64,000 bases of DNA from Isoetes taiwanensis (lineage: Eukaryota; Streptophyta; Lycopodiopsida; Isoetales; Isoetaceae), in the NCBI GenBank assembly GCA_021234155.1, contig JAJEKV010000061.1, positions 2,631,950 to 2,695,949 on the forward strand, in the 5' to 3' direction. A model generated the notes under the pieces. That model was not told the DNA's origin. It was given only the letters and a program-made list of their open reading frames with translations, and did not search any database. Numbering within the stretch: the stretch's first letter is position 1; each line of letters begins with the position of its first letter. Below, one piece after another: positions 33,700 through 45,671 of this stretch. Both the position numbers and the translations under genes were made by a program.

Positions 33700-34055
33700 C
33701 TTTCTTCTGACGAATAATCTGACGCTTTCTCTGACACACAATCTAACGAAGCATCTGACGCTTTTTCTGATGTTCATTCTAATGTTCTGTCTGACGCTTT
33801 TTCTGACGCAACGTTTGACGATTATTCTGACATTTTTTCTGACGCTTTTTCTGACGCTTTTTCTGACGTTATGCTTCTGACGATTTATGTGACACATAGT
33901 CTGACATAAACTGTCTGACGAAATATCTGATGTAAAATTGTCAGAAAAAACGTCAGGAAAACAATCGTCAGTATACTCAGCATAAACGCCAGGCAAAAAT
34001 CTCTCTAAACAGTCTGACGATTTTTCTGACAATTAATAGCTATTCTCTTGTAGTG
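33700..34055 (-). mobile_element. CACTA (En/Spm-type) terminus with subterminal repeat array
   Basis: On the minus strand the terminus reads CACTACAAGAGAATAGC from 34055. CACTACAAGAAAA-like ends are diagnostic of plant CACTA elements. Inside it, 33700-34040 holds some twenty TCTGACG or CGTCAG words, mostly spaced 12-16 bases, in both orientations, as expected of subterminal transposase-binding sites. The element must extend leftward; I did not find its other terminus, so it is truncated or nested. No transposase gene is seen. Confidence 0.7.
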
Positions 34056-35160
34056 AGAGGCGCCTGCTAGCAGAAGAACCTGAATTTGTGGAGGCCCAAC
34101 ATGTCAGAGGCAAAGATGCAGAATACACTTTTAAATATTTGAAAGAATTGATGGAATTGGAGTGGGGACCAAAAAATAAATGGGGATTTAAAGAACATTT
34201 TGTGAAACCCTCTTGGAACAAGACCTTTTATTATATGTATGAGATGGTTTTTGGGAAGAGGGAGGTCACAAATCGGCATGTACTAGAGTATTTTGCCCAA
34301 GCTTTTGCCTTGGGTTTACATGGAAGATAGATTAATTGGAACAGCTTCAAGGTTTTAGCTAAGGATCTATCCAAATCTGGACACAAGAATTTCTCTTCAA
34401 AATGTACGAGTCATAAAGGTATGAAGCAGCCAGCTTGCTATTCCAATGAAGAGATAAAAACAATCCAAGATGTCCTGGAGGACAGTTGTAAATCATTAGA
34501 TCAGCCCATTACAATAGTGGATAGTTTGATTGTTCAAAAGAGGCGGTGGAAGAACAAATACTAAAATTTGATGGAAGAAAGGAAGCACATGAGGAGGAGC
34601 TAGTATTCATAGAGAGTGAATTGAAAGAGGCCTTTGAAATGGTTTCTCGGGCAGATAATGGTGAAAACATAGATGTATCTACCTTAAGATCAAAGGTAGA
34701 TGATGCTTTGAGGGACAAGTCCAGGAAACAAGAGCAACATTGACAAAAGAATCTATGATCTATAACAATCTTTGATCTATAAAGAATGCAAAGACAAATT
34801 GACTGAGCTTGATGGTCAAATTGCAGAGAAAAGGAAAGATATAATTGCTGAAGAAAGTTGCAGTAGTAGAATTGAGGTGCTTCTCAAGTTCATGGAATCT
34901 TGTTCAACTTTGAATTTGTAGCCATTGCCATCTCAAGAGATGTCATGTGGTGAATGCAAAACAACTTTTTTTACTAGTTGCTTGTCTTGTGGACATGGAT
35001 TTAGTTCAACTGATCCAATAATCCTTGCCCCCATGTCTACATGCTTACCATTTGCTATGTTTGTCTTACTGTGTTTGTGTTTGGAGTGGCACAAAATGTA
35101 TTGATGGTTGTCTTTGGGATGCTAAATTCTCAGCTATACTGGCCTTTGAAACTTCGGGTA
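34056..35160 (+). pseudogene. Coiled-coil/RING-like gene, copy 2, 5' part
   Basis: The 5' part starts directly at the CACTA end. The first block (AEYTFKYLKELMELEWGPKN, GFKEHFVKPSWNKTFYYMY, FGKREVTNRH, YFAQAFALGLHGR) matches copy 1 (YGKKQVTNHY, YFARAFALHLKGR). A stop follows, then coiled-coil segments (34546-34743; 34787-34900, DKLTELDGQIAEKRKDIIAE). A zinc-binding cluster follows at 34945-35110: SCGECKTTFFTSCLSCGHGF, then after a one-base frameshift PCLHAYHLLCLSYC and GTKCIDGC. The Cys/His order fits a RING-type finger, suggesting E3-ligase ancestry, but this is inference. Exons continue after the gypsy insertion at 47500. Confidence 0.6.
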
Positions 35161-35436
35161 TGTATTTTGAGATAAGAAATTGTAACTTAATAAAAGTCTA
35201 TAGTTTAGTGCATGTTAGTTCAAATGTAGACTACATTTACATAGCTGATATTTGCATGATATGGTGCATGCATTTCTTTGTATTGAATAATGTATATGAA
35301 CTAAAATGGCTTGTTTGCATGTGTGGTATACATATAAGTAGTGCTAAATTTTCATGGGTTAGAATGTAGAAAAATTTCTGTATAAGAGTTCATAACCATG
35401 TCTGCACATTTCTGTACACTTATTTGCATAGAATTA

Positions 35437-37546
35437 TGTGACGTTCCAGCATTACGATATAAATATGTATATTATACTACCACGTCACTCGTACATGTCG
35501 CCTTGACGATATGTACTTGGAAACCATAAAGAGTTGCACCCTAGGGAGCAACTTTCTATGTTGCACATATCTATAAACATGTGCATTTAACCCCTTTGTC
35601 ACATGGCAAAACCCCCCATGACCTTTTAACCCTAACCCTAAAAGGTCATGTAAAAGGAACAAAAGGAAAAATCCTAAACCTTTTCCCTTTTCTATTCCAG
35701 CTTCCAAGAGCCATTTCGGCCAAGCCAAGCTGCTATTTCACATTGCCAGGCACCGCCAAGTCGGCTTTGCACAACAGATCTCTAAGATTCGATCGCCACT
35801 TTGAATGTATAATGGACGCATTCCGAGAGTCGGAGCAAAGCCAAGGCTTCTAGGGTAAACAATAATTCAAGCAGTAAATGTCGACTTTATTCCGGGCAAT
35901 GAGCCGTCAACAGTTGAGTCTAACCTTAGAGACTATAGATTCTCGAGATCACAAGTTTTTCCTAATAAAGGAACCTAACCATGTATATGTTTAGGTAGAT
36001 AGATTAGATGTTATTCTATATTTCAGTTCTATGAATGATGATGTTCTATTCTATGCACACTCGTGTATTGAAAGGGGATAGAGACCCAAAGTTTCAAGAG
36101 TTGATGGGATTCAGATAGCCTCATTAATTCCCAATTAATGCGGCCTCAGGCATAAGAGCCCACCGCTAAGTGAGGGAAGGGATCTAGACCTAAGATAAGG
36201 ATCTTTGTCCCATTGCAGATTGATCCCCAGTGTGTAAAGCCTACCAGTGGATTTTTAGCAGTTAGGCCTCGATGGTTTGCCACATCAAGCAGATGGGCAA
36301 GGCATGGGCTCAACACCTCCCGTGATGCGCCACCTTCCATGGGGTTCGTCAGACTCCGGGCAAAGGGCCTCTAGGCCGCCTCGTGATGGGCATGCATGCC
36401 CTAGAGGAGGATCTCCTCCCTTCATCAGATCGAGATGCAATCAGCAGGAGCATAGCCCCCTTGGCTATGCACCCGGCAGCTACTACCGAGTCCCAAGACT
36501 TATTAGCCTATTCCCGCAGCATGCGTACTGTGAGGGTGGGGCTTGATGGAGGGACTACCCAATGGCCATGTTCTTATGCCAGCCTAATCCATTTGCCATG
36601 ACTCCTATCTCAAGATTGAATTCCGAGACCTAAGCTGGGCCAATTGATCCCTTCATGAATCTAAGCCTTGGGTAGATTCCCCTTATGTTGATCGGGGAAT
36701 AAATTACTAACGCGATATTTTATTAGCCGTATCGACTTTCGCTAAACTCCTCGCCTCGAGCATTAATCCTTCAAACTTTCTCGTGGTTTTAGCTTAAACT
36801 CTACATATTTTTCCTCTCATACTTTCTAGCCGCTTAGCTGTAAACTAACCTGCAACATCATCCCCAAAATTTCTATATGGTGTGGCCAATGGAAAATATT
36901 GCCTCATTTTAGTCATTTTGTGAAAACATTGTAAAATAATGCTAGCTAGCAAAATCTAAGTGACTCAAATCAATTGCAAATGCTAGAAACTAAACTACTA
37001 ATAATATATTTCTTATAAACTAGAACACATTAGCTAAACTAAATTCATTCTAAAAGTGCTCTATGGTTTAGCCAAACAATACAAAATTTCACCTCTTTAC
37101 TTTCTAGCTTTGGCTAAAGGAGCCCAGGGTTGGAAATTCAAAAGCGTTTAAAATTATAATTTTTTCCAAATTTTTTCCATTTACTTTAGCCAATTTTTTC
37201 AAAAATGTGCTAAAAATCGCTTCAAATCGCTAAGCTTTCTAGCCCTTTAAATTATTCCATGATGATATAATCATGTCGCTATATTATGTTATATTATGGT
37301 GAGCCTCCTTCTGCGTGATGTATGCTACCGATGTTATGTACCATAGTTTGATGTGCTCACAGTTTGGTGTAGGTCCCGCGAGGAGACGGATGAATGACAC
37401 GTCCATCTTTGGCCCCCATTAGGTCTTTTAATCGCTAGCAAGGATCCGGCGTTAGGTGGATCGTCTGGCGTCAACAAGGGCTGACAGGAGGGGATTAACC
37501 TGTCTCCAGACGGCTGCATACATCAGATAGCGAGCGGGATGTCACA
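35437..37546 (+). repeat. 5' LTR of the gypsy element (2,110 bp)
   Basis: It begins TGTGACGTTCCAG and ends gatgtcaca. It contains two telomere-like units (aaccctaaccctaaa, about 35630) also present in the 3' LTR. It carries about 580 extra bases at 36693-37271 relative to the 3' LTR. Confidence 0.88.
36693..37271. other. Extra 579-bp segment in the 5' LTR
   Basis: Both LTRs share ccccttatgttgat before this point and atgtcg..atatgttatattatgg after it. Only the 5' LTR has this AT-rich segment, rich in gctaaa/tagcta words. I see no terminal inverted repeats or target-site duplication, so an insertion here and a deletion in the 3' LTR are both possible. Confidence 0.7.
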
Positions 37547-37548
37547 GT

Positions 37549-37558
37549 TGGTATCGAG
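37549..37558 (+). other. Degenerate primer binding site
   Basis: TGGTATCGAG lies 2 bases after the 5' LTR and matches the tRNA-Met PBS except for a missing base (TGGTATCAGAG). Confidence 0.6.
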
Positions 37559-40064
37559 TAATGATTTTGAGGACCATGATCGGAAAGACCGCCATTTTCC
37601 TAGTAGTACTAATAGTCTAGACCTTCATTCTTGGAGTTGAAACTCTGCCAATTTAACCTCGAATGGGAAGGAGAAATTTCTTTTCATCAAGAGGTAAAAG
37701 AGCTAAACTAAAAATAGTTAGTGAAAAATAAACTCTTGAATTTTAATAAAGCCAGAAAATCTTGACTCTAAAAAGAGTTTTACTCACTACAGAGTGTTTA
37801 AACGGGCCTCTCGCGAGACACCAATCAGGTGAGCATTTGACCATAGATCAAGAAATATAGTAGTTTATTGAGACTGATAGCATAAAGAGTGCCCAAAAAT
37901 CAAATTTTAAGCTAGGAACACTCATCATACCCCCAAGAATGTGCTTTAGAAACATAAATTTTAGTTAAGAAAGAGGACCACTCACGTGAGCTGGCTAAGA
38001 AAGAGTGACCACTCACGAGTGCCAGACCCTTTTCAAAAATTTTGAATGGGCCACCTCTCGCGACTGTATGAGGTTTGATTATGGATCTACACCGAGACGA
38101 AGCCCAGGAAATCAAGAAACTATGGGCATATCCTAGTTTAACTCCTCAAAATAAGGTGGATTCTACCTTCGGTGACTAGCTCTTTTAGGAGTCATCTAGA
38201 ACCTAAACATGTGGCAACTATCTCATTAAGAAAGCGGTGAGCCCTTTCAAAATTCCTTTTGAACAGCACCAAGGCACCGTGGTGAGGGGCCCAAAACTTT
38301 GAACCTTCATAACTTGAGCTAAAATAAAATTCAAATCACCCTAAATTTCACGTAATATGACCATTAAAATTTTAAAATCCATTTATGATCTCGAATTAGC
38401 TAGAAGTATTATACTCCCACCTCAAATGACTAAAAATCTGCCTAAAACCCTTTAAATTTCTTATTCCTCCTAAACTAGAGTTTGTTTAGAAATAGAAGCA
38501 CACTTTGAGTAATTTTATGGCCAGGAGCCTACATAAGGGGCAATGACTCTTTAAAACATTGAAGACCCAGTGATGTATGGACAAAAAGAAGGGAGGAGAG
38601 GAAAAGGCACTCAAGAGAGGAAGCACCATGGCAACAATTCTACAAACTAAACTAGTATAGTAAGTAATAACTAGGCTACCAACATCAATGAAAGACATAA
38701 TGCTAATCATCCGTGATCAAGAACCTTCGACTATCAAACAATCTCGACCAAGTACATCGATGACCTCACAAATAGAAGAAGATCTTGACCCCTCCACCGA
38801 CTCAATGCATACGAGTTCAAATGGAAGAATGCAAGGCAGAAACATACAGTTGGAGGAGTATGTTGAACGAGAAAGCCTAGATTAGCATCACGAGCTAGGG
38901 GTAAAGAGTATAATCTTCCATCAAAACAACAATTCAGACCATCACGATCTCCAGCCTAGCCGCTCAAGCGAATATCAAGCAACGTCAACAAAAGGTGCAA
39001 CAACACTAGACAACTGCAAAACAACCAAGTCCAGCCATGACGAGCTCCTAACTCCCTTGCACTAGCAAGAAGACGGTAGTGACCATCGATTTAAAAAATA
39101 GGGGATCATGATGGAGGAAGGAGAGGAGATATATAACAGGGGAGGAACATCTCCGACTTGAAGGCATATATCAGCATCAGAGGCAAGATCAAGGAGGAGG
39201 ATAGTCGGTACGAACAAGAGTTCTAGATCTAGAAATGCTTGCAAACCCAATGAAGGACGACTCCAGTGCTTCAGCCAAGTAGTTCGAGACTCGAGTGGAC
39301 CCGACCCAAAGGACAGAGGAGCCGACCTAGCCAACAACCACAGACCACTCGAAGGCAACTCGGAGGAGCGATGACATGTGCAATGGAGACGACCACACTT
39401 CCAAGGAACATGGGAGGCATCTTGCAACGAAGCAAAGTCCAAGCAACAGGAGTCGCACTCAGAAATATACAACCTGCTGAGAAATGACAGTGTCTAGGAG
39501 CATTTCCACTCAAAGTACATCGAGGAACGTTCTTCGCGACTTGGGATAATTACCTCAGATTAGACACGAAGGTCAACTATGTCACAACACCTTAAGAACC
39601 CTGGAGTCAAGCAGAACGAAGAATATGCAGCAAAAGCAAAGAATCAAACGTGATAGGAGGAGGGAAAATCCTAAAGGTGTATAAACATTTAAGCATATCC
39701 TCTTCTATAAATTAGAAAAGTGGATGAATTAAAATCCTAATATTATTATATATATGTCTATCATAAGTATCGGGTGCTCACACATAGTACAAAAAATGAG
39801 TTTAGGATCATGTTTTAGGGTTTAGCTTACGATCAAAAACTCCATCGCCTTCTACCGCCAAAAGGATGAAGCAAAAAGAACCACAGCTATAGCTAAAGAT
39901 CAAGTGTTCGAATGGAAGAGCAAGTAGAGAGAGATATGACCAGAGCCCAAGCCAAGCTCGACCTTAAACACTTCCAAGCAAAATTCAAGTAGAAGACCGC
40001 CGCTCAGCCACACAATGTCAAAATGAGAGATAAAGCCGGTCATGTCAAGATTCTTACCGCTGCA

Positions 40065-40780
40065 CCATCTAGGTTTTGCACTCCATCCATTATCTTCGAT
40101 GTAAATCCTATCTCTTTATGAGCAAAGAACATTCTGACGGCCTTGGCGACACGAAAATCTCCTCAAGGAGGAAGGAGGAATTTCAAACATCTTCAAAACA
40201 GCCGCCATGACTTCGCTTCAATGACGCCGAGGAATCTCTTCGAGACCCCGGACATCATCAAGTAAGTCAACTAAGGAGGCAACCTCAAGACAACTATAAT
40301 CCAGCTCTTATGGTGATGATGTGATAATTTGTAACATGCGCGTTGTGATGGAGATAAACTATGAAAGGCTTATAGCGATGGGTTATGCCTATGCTTATTC
40401 AACAACTAGGTGATGGCTTCGTCAATTACTATCTAGGTTTTGCATGACGACATCTTCGGGATGCAACTCTATCTCCTGTAGCAGCAGCAACACTTGACGG
40501 CCTTATGACACGAGTGTCCTCAACAACAGAAGGAGGAACGACCAAACATCTTCAAAAACAGCGGCCATGACCTCAAGCCGACAGACGTCGAGGAATTCTT
40601 CGAGACGACCCGACATCAACAAGTCAACTAAGGAGGCAACCTCAAGACGACTATAATCTCGCCTATGGTGACATATGTGATACTTGTAACATGCGTGCCA
40701 GATGGAGATAAACTTATGAAAGGCGCTATAGCGATGGGTTATGCCTATGCTTATTCAACAACTAGGTGATGGCTTCGTCA
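40065..40780 (+). repeat. About 355-bp tandem duplication inside the gypsy element
   Basis: Two diverged units meet near 40426. Each contains atctaggttttgca, aaacatcttcaaaa, gtcaactaaggaggcaacct, and ends gcttattcaacaactaggtg with atggcttcgtcaa. Confidence 0.85.
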
Positions 40781-41883
40781 AGTACTCCTACCAACAATTA
40801 GAAGAGAAGAAGCTAAACTTATCTCCGACACGAGGGACCTCAACGCCCACAAGGATAGTAACCAAAGCACCTTCAGCAAAAAGAGAGTTCAAGACAATAG
40901 CCAGCCTATTCAAGGACAAGAGTAGATCTAGGGCAGTAAGTTCTTCAACTCAATGGTCAAGCTACGCAGATATAAGGATACATCACCCAACAGCAAACCA
41001 ATCACGGAGGAGAGTCATGAGGCTTTACTTGCTAGGAAGTTGCACATGTATTGAGGGACAAAGGCCACAAACTAGAAGCTGGAGAAGTGCTAGAAATTAA
41101 CATGAGGTTCAAAATTGTGGAGCATGATCAAGTGCAACTAGAAAGTACCACAAGATCAGAAGGCAGCAACATAGCACCATAGAGCGTGACAATATCTAAG
41201 CCATCAAATTGAGGGATCCAACAAGTAAGATTGCAACCTTAATGGAGAAGCGACTAGGTAAATTGAGCCAAAGGACTGGAGATTCAATTAGAAACCTCAC
41301 CAAGCTACGACAACTCGCAGCAACTTGACGAACCCAAGGATCGACGATTCGAAAAGGCAACTATGAAGAGAACAACTCCTTAGGAGTCTAGCCAAAGGAA
41401 TTGCACACAACTTCAAGAGGCGCCTCCAAAGATCTTTAGACATTGTGAAAGGGAAGCAATTATTACCCAAGAACAAGATTAAGAAGCACGCAATGTCAAG
41501 CATCAACGGCCACATCCTTAGTTAGCATGTGAAGCGTATGTGTCAGCCGCAGCGCATTTGACATTGAGAGCTCAAACATATCAAAGAGTCTATCGAGCAC
41601 GAAAGCTAACGATAAATAAGAGGATATAGATCTTCAACACCACCAAGACTAGAGGAACATCACAACAAAGGCCGCGGAGCAATGCGGTGCACCCTCGAGG
41701 AGACATCAAGGGATCTTAATAGCTTTGGTAGTATTTGTAATCATAATAGTGTAAGCTATATACCTTGCATGCATATTTCCCTTGTTATTCTCTACCTCTC
41801 ACAGTGTAACAGATCAAAGAAAAGAGATGTCGGACAATTGGAAGGCGTGAAGCGAGCAACATCCTCAATACTTGTCTGTCAAC

Positions 41884-41975
41884 ATGCAAGAGAAGGACTC
41901 AAAGTAACGCAAGAGAAGGACTCGAAGTGAGAGATAGCGAGAGAAGGACTCGAAGTGAGAAGGCAAGAGAAGGAC
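41884..41975 (+). repeat. Imperfect tandem repeat, about four units of 23-29 bp
   Basis: The repeated core is gagaaggactcgaagtgaga. The translated units keep a charged, coil-like pattern, but no long frame spans them. Confidence 0.85.
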
Positions 41976-44117
41976 TCGGAGGATGGAGTTGGCACAACAA
42001 TAACATATCTAGAGCCATCTTTTAGCCACCAAGATGGAGAATTCAACGTGGAGGATGCTTTTCAATGGAACCACCTTCAGGTTTTTTGGAAAGTGACATA
42101 GAAGATTTCAAGTGGAAGCCTCTAATGAAGAAAGTTGGCCTCTACATCGAGGAGGAGCCCAGAGTCTCGAGCAACTCGAAAGAATGTTACCTTGCTGCTT
42201 CAAGAAGGCAACGAGTGGATGAGCTGCTAGCAAGATTGAGGAGCTACAATCATATGGTCGAGTAGGATAGGCTGATGGACGATAACATCCATAATAGCTT
42301 AGAAAGCATTTCTAGATTTTCTCTTGAAATGATTGCCCCAACTTGAGCTAAGCTTCAACGTTTGGGAAGGAAATGCATAGGAATAACTAAAATTATACAC
42401 GATTGTTAACAGACATCCAACATATTGAAACCACTTGGTGATATTGATCACCTTGCTAAGAAGGAATCATTACTAGGATACTTGTTGACCATGTATAAAG
42501 CTAGGACCTCCAAGGAATAATCCAACTGAATGAAAAGAAGTAATCTAAAGTCCGGCCAACTTGTTAATGATGGCATCATTTCAATTGATAGGAATATTCC
42601 AAGAGAGATAATAACTAAGAAAGGGGGATCTCTAGAATATAAAATTGAATAATACACGAAAGGTACATCTAAAAATAAGAAGTACAAAATCACATAGTCT
42701 TTTGAGACAAAAGGAATTGTCATGATGACAAAACCTTGCAGTTTAGAATTGTTCCAAATAATTCAATAACCCATTGCTTAGCTATAGATATGTTAAACAT
42801 GATGGCTGCATCCATCATAGATGGTTAAATATGTTAGCTAAGGTTAGTAAATTAATGCGTTAGGTAAGAAGCATATAACCTCTTAAGGTAGATAGAATAG
42901 GTACGATGTTATGTGACATCATCAATTTAGGGGATAGGATGTATTGGATAGCATCATTGGAGAGGTGTAGAGCCATTTTCTTATGAAGAAAATAGGGGCT
43001 CAATCTTAGGACTGAACCTACCTACATCATAGGGGTTGAATCGCCATCAAATTAATCAACCGCAGATGGAGTGTAAGATGGATAGATGCTTAATGTCCAT
43101 GGGACCTTCAGCATGCAAGACTGACACAGTAGCCAACTGCACCAAAGCGGAGGAGCAAATTAATAGAAGCAATGCAACGGCCAAGTCGTCTCCAAACTAG
43201 TCGACACCGGCTCAATGGGATGATGTATTCTAGCCTTAGCGGGTGCGACAACTAAGGTGGGGAGAGGCTTTGCATCTAAGTGTAGATAGAATGCATGATA
43301 GGAAAAGCATAATTTTCTTATGCCTTGATCAATTGCCTGCACTCACACCTAGGAATGAGCTAGTAGCCTAGCTCTTAATTAAATTATTCAGGGTTGTGAA
43401 CCCCTTATAACCACATAAATTATATAATCTTAAGTATACTATTATGCAAGGCATCGATAGCACTCCATGAGGGCATGTATCATAAGCTTAATGTCTTGTT
43501 GATAAATTAATATATGTTCATAATAACTGCATAGATAGTTTTAGCTTATGTAGATATCTTAGTATCGAGATTAAAAAAGATAATAATTACATAAAATCTT
43601 AGGTAAACCTTCGCAAGGATGTAGTTCCTTCCAAAGGCATTTAAGTAACCTTCATAGGGTCCTGACAAATATAATAAGAATTTGTCTATCTTTTCATAAG
43701 TATAGCAACTATAAAGTATATACATGTAAGGTTGATACATCTCCAATCAAGTAGCAAGAGAGAGTCACATGCTCAACACTTGGATCTAATGATATAAACC
43801 CTAGCCATATGATAAATAATTAAAATACTTTCCAAAATATAAGTATTGCCTCGATAATTGTACGATGACATATCTTAAAGGCCGTAAAATTATCATATAG
43901 CAGTTAGTTAAATATAATACTATTGGAAGAAATATATCCAATATTACTACAATGTTAATATGGGAATATTACCTTAAGGTAATTAATGTAATTGCATGCA
44001 TTAAGGGAAGTCCATCAGGGATCATGCAAGGGTCCAAGATAATGCTTATTTAAGACATTAACTAAACCTGTGTCCAAGGTAGAAGTATCCCAGCAGATGC
44101 TAGCCGACCTGCAATAG

Positions 44118-44516
44118 TTGGTGGAGGAAGTACGAGGATATCTTCTAGCAGCAAGAAGCCGGCAGAAGAGCATAGTGGATAAGCACAGAACATTAAGAGA
44201 GTTCCAAATAGGGGACAAAGTTTGGCTAAAGCTCTGCATCGGCAATTGCAAGAAGCTTGCTCCAAGGTGGGCAAAACCATTTAGGATAACCAAAAGAGTA
44301 GGTAACCAATCCTACGAGTTGGATCTGCTAGCATACTTGAAGATCCATATAGTTTTCCACGTAAGTCTCCTAAGGAGGCACACTCCTAATCCAGAGAAAG
44401 TATTGGAGACACTGAAGTTACTGGAAATGACGGGCGATCAACTTGAGATTGTTCCAGAGATTCTTCTTGACAGATCCTATAAGCAGACAAGAAGATCTCA
44501 ATTCTCCAATACCTAG
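44118..44516 (+). pseudogene. Ty3/gypsy integrase C-terminal region
   Basis: A 132-residue open frame contains QKSIVDKHRTLREFQIGDKV (followed by WLKL), APRWAKPFRITKRVGNQSYE and FHVSLLRRHTPNPEKVLE. These are the conserved C-terminal integrase block (GDxVWL, GPF.I...G...Y.L, HxVFHVSLL) of plant gypsy elements. An in-frame TAG lies just upstream, and the catalytic core is not seen. It fits the expected position upstream of the polypurine tract and 3' LTR. Confidence 0.88.
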
Positions 44517-45658
44517 TGAAATGGACACTTCCCAGTGGAAGACACTACGAGAAAAATCTCTAAAGAAAAAAGGTTAATAAATCACCTGCTTGCTGTCAGA
44601 TAAGATGTATCGGATGCCGGATGAGATAGATCTGCTCGATGAAGCTCTCGTGCTGCAAAAATGCCTTGCTTCTGCATTTTGAAGCAGGAAAAAACGATGG
44701 AAAGCGGAGGAGGAAATCGATCAGAATCGATCTGGTTTAGCGTAACCCACGCCAGGCCTTAAATGAAAATAACGTACCAAAAATCCCACACATTTTGTAT
44801 GATTTGAAGGCGAGGGGAAAGAATGCCGAAAAAAAGACGTTTGGGTACTACAAACAGATCTTGAGAAGCAGTACCCACAACTCATGGAGCAATGCAAGGA
44901 TCGACTCGTCACCAAGGTAGTCAACACCGAACCGATAGGTGAGTGGAAGGTAGATTAAGAAGTCTACTTCCGTCGCCATGGAAATAGACAAATTGAGAGA
45001 TAAGAGGTCATATAGGACCATGCATTGATAGGAAAGCACCTCTAGTCTATGCCCACTATGGGGAGGAAGCCATCCTCCATGCCAATGGCAATGAGAGGTG
45101 TAGGCATTAGACATCATCCTAGGCATTATAGGGTGTTGTCTCCACGGCCATGATGGAAGAAGCATCCTACCGGGAGATTAGTCTTGTATCCATGTAGTTA
45201 AATTAATTGTAATTAAATGGGTGGTTTCCTAATAACCATCCTTATACTAAATAAATGTGTATTAACGTAGTGTTGGACCGTCAGGCCAATAAAGCGATCT
45301 AAGGGGCAGGAGGGTCGTATTGCAAAGACTTGCAGCACATATTTTTGTCATAATGTGTTGCAAGGAGACGAAACGGACCTTTAAATTATAAAATCTTAAA
45401 ACATTTTGTGAATATTAAGTGTGGAAATTATAAAAGTTTTGTGGAACATTGAGTGTTACTTTAAGTAGTGTTACTTTAAGTAAGGGTTGGGAAATTATCT
45501 TACTATAACAAGTTATGAAATAAAGGATGTGATCATAATGATTAACTTAAATATTACCTTGAGGTAATTGTTAAAAATTTCATGTATGGAATGAGTTGCA
45601 GGGTTCATGCAGGTGTCCAAGGTGGCGAGACTCATGATGCTGAGGATAGCATCAATTT

Positions 45659-45671
45659 AAGGTGGGGAGAT
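45659..45671 (+). other. Polypurine tract
   Basis: aaggtggggagat directly precedes the 3' LTR and would prime plus-strand DNA synthesis. Confidence 0.8.

Larger units (their letters stand above)
37560..44090 (+). other. Gypsy internal region without recognisable gag, protease or RT
   Basis: About 6.5 kb holds only short frames such as 38688-38885, 40741-41100 and 42065-42265 (EPPSGFLESDIEDFKWKPLM). I saw no zinc knuckle, protease DTG/DSG motif or YxDD box. The sequence is moderately purine-rich on the plus strand. It either represents a large derivative that replaced its pol genes or is too decayed to read. Confidence 0.5.

Noticed and set aside
33601-34032. 143-aa minus-strand ORF rich in VRKSVRK repeats
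   Set aside because: It is the translation of the TCTGACG subterminal repeat array of the CACTA end, not a gene.
33700-34040. Regularly spaced repeats considered as a CRISPR-like array
   Set aside because: The repeats are 7 bases, degenerate and in both orientations, the genome is a plant's, and the tract adjoins a CACTA end.
35627-35641. Telomere-like ccctaaccctaaa
   Set aside because: Only two units, and the same words sit in the other LTR at the same position, so it is LTR sequence.
44542-44575. CACTACGAGAAAAAT, resembling a second CACTA terminus
   Set aside because: It has no subterminal repeat array and no convincing partner end; the only nearby TAGTG (about 45270) shares just a few bases.
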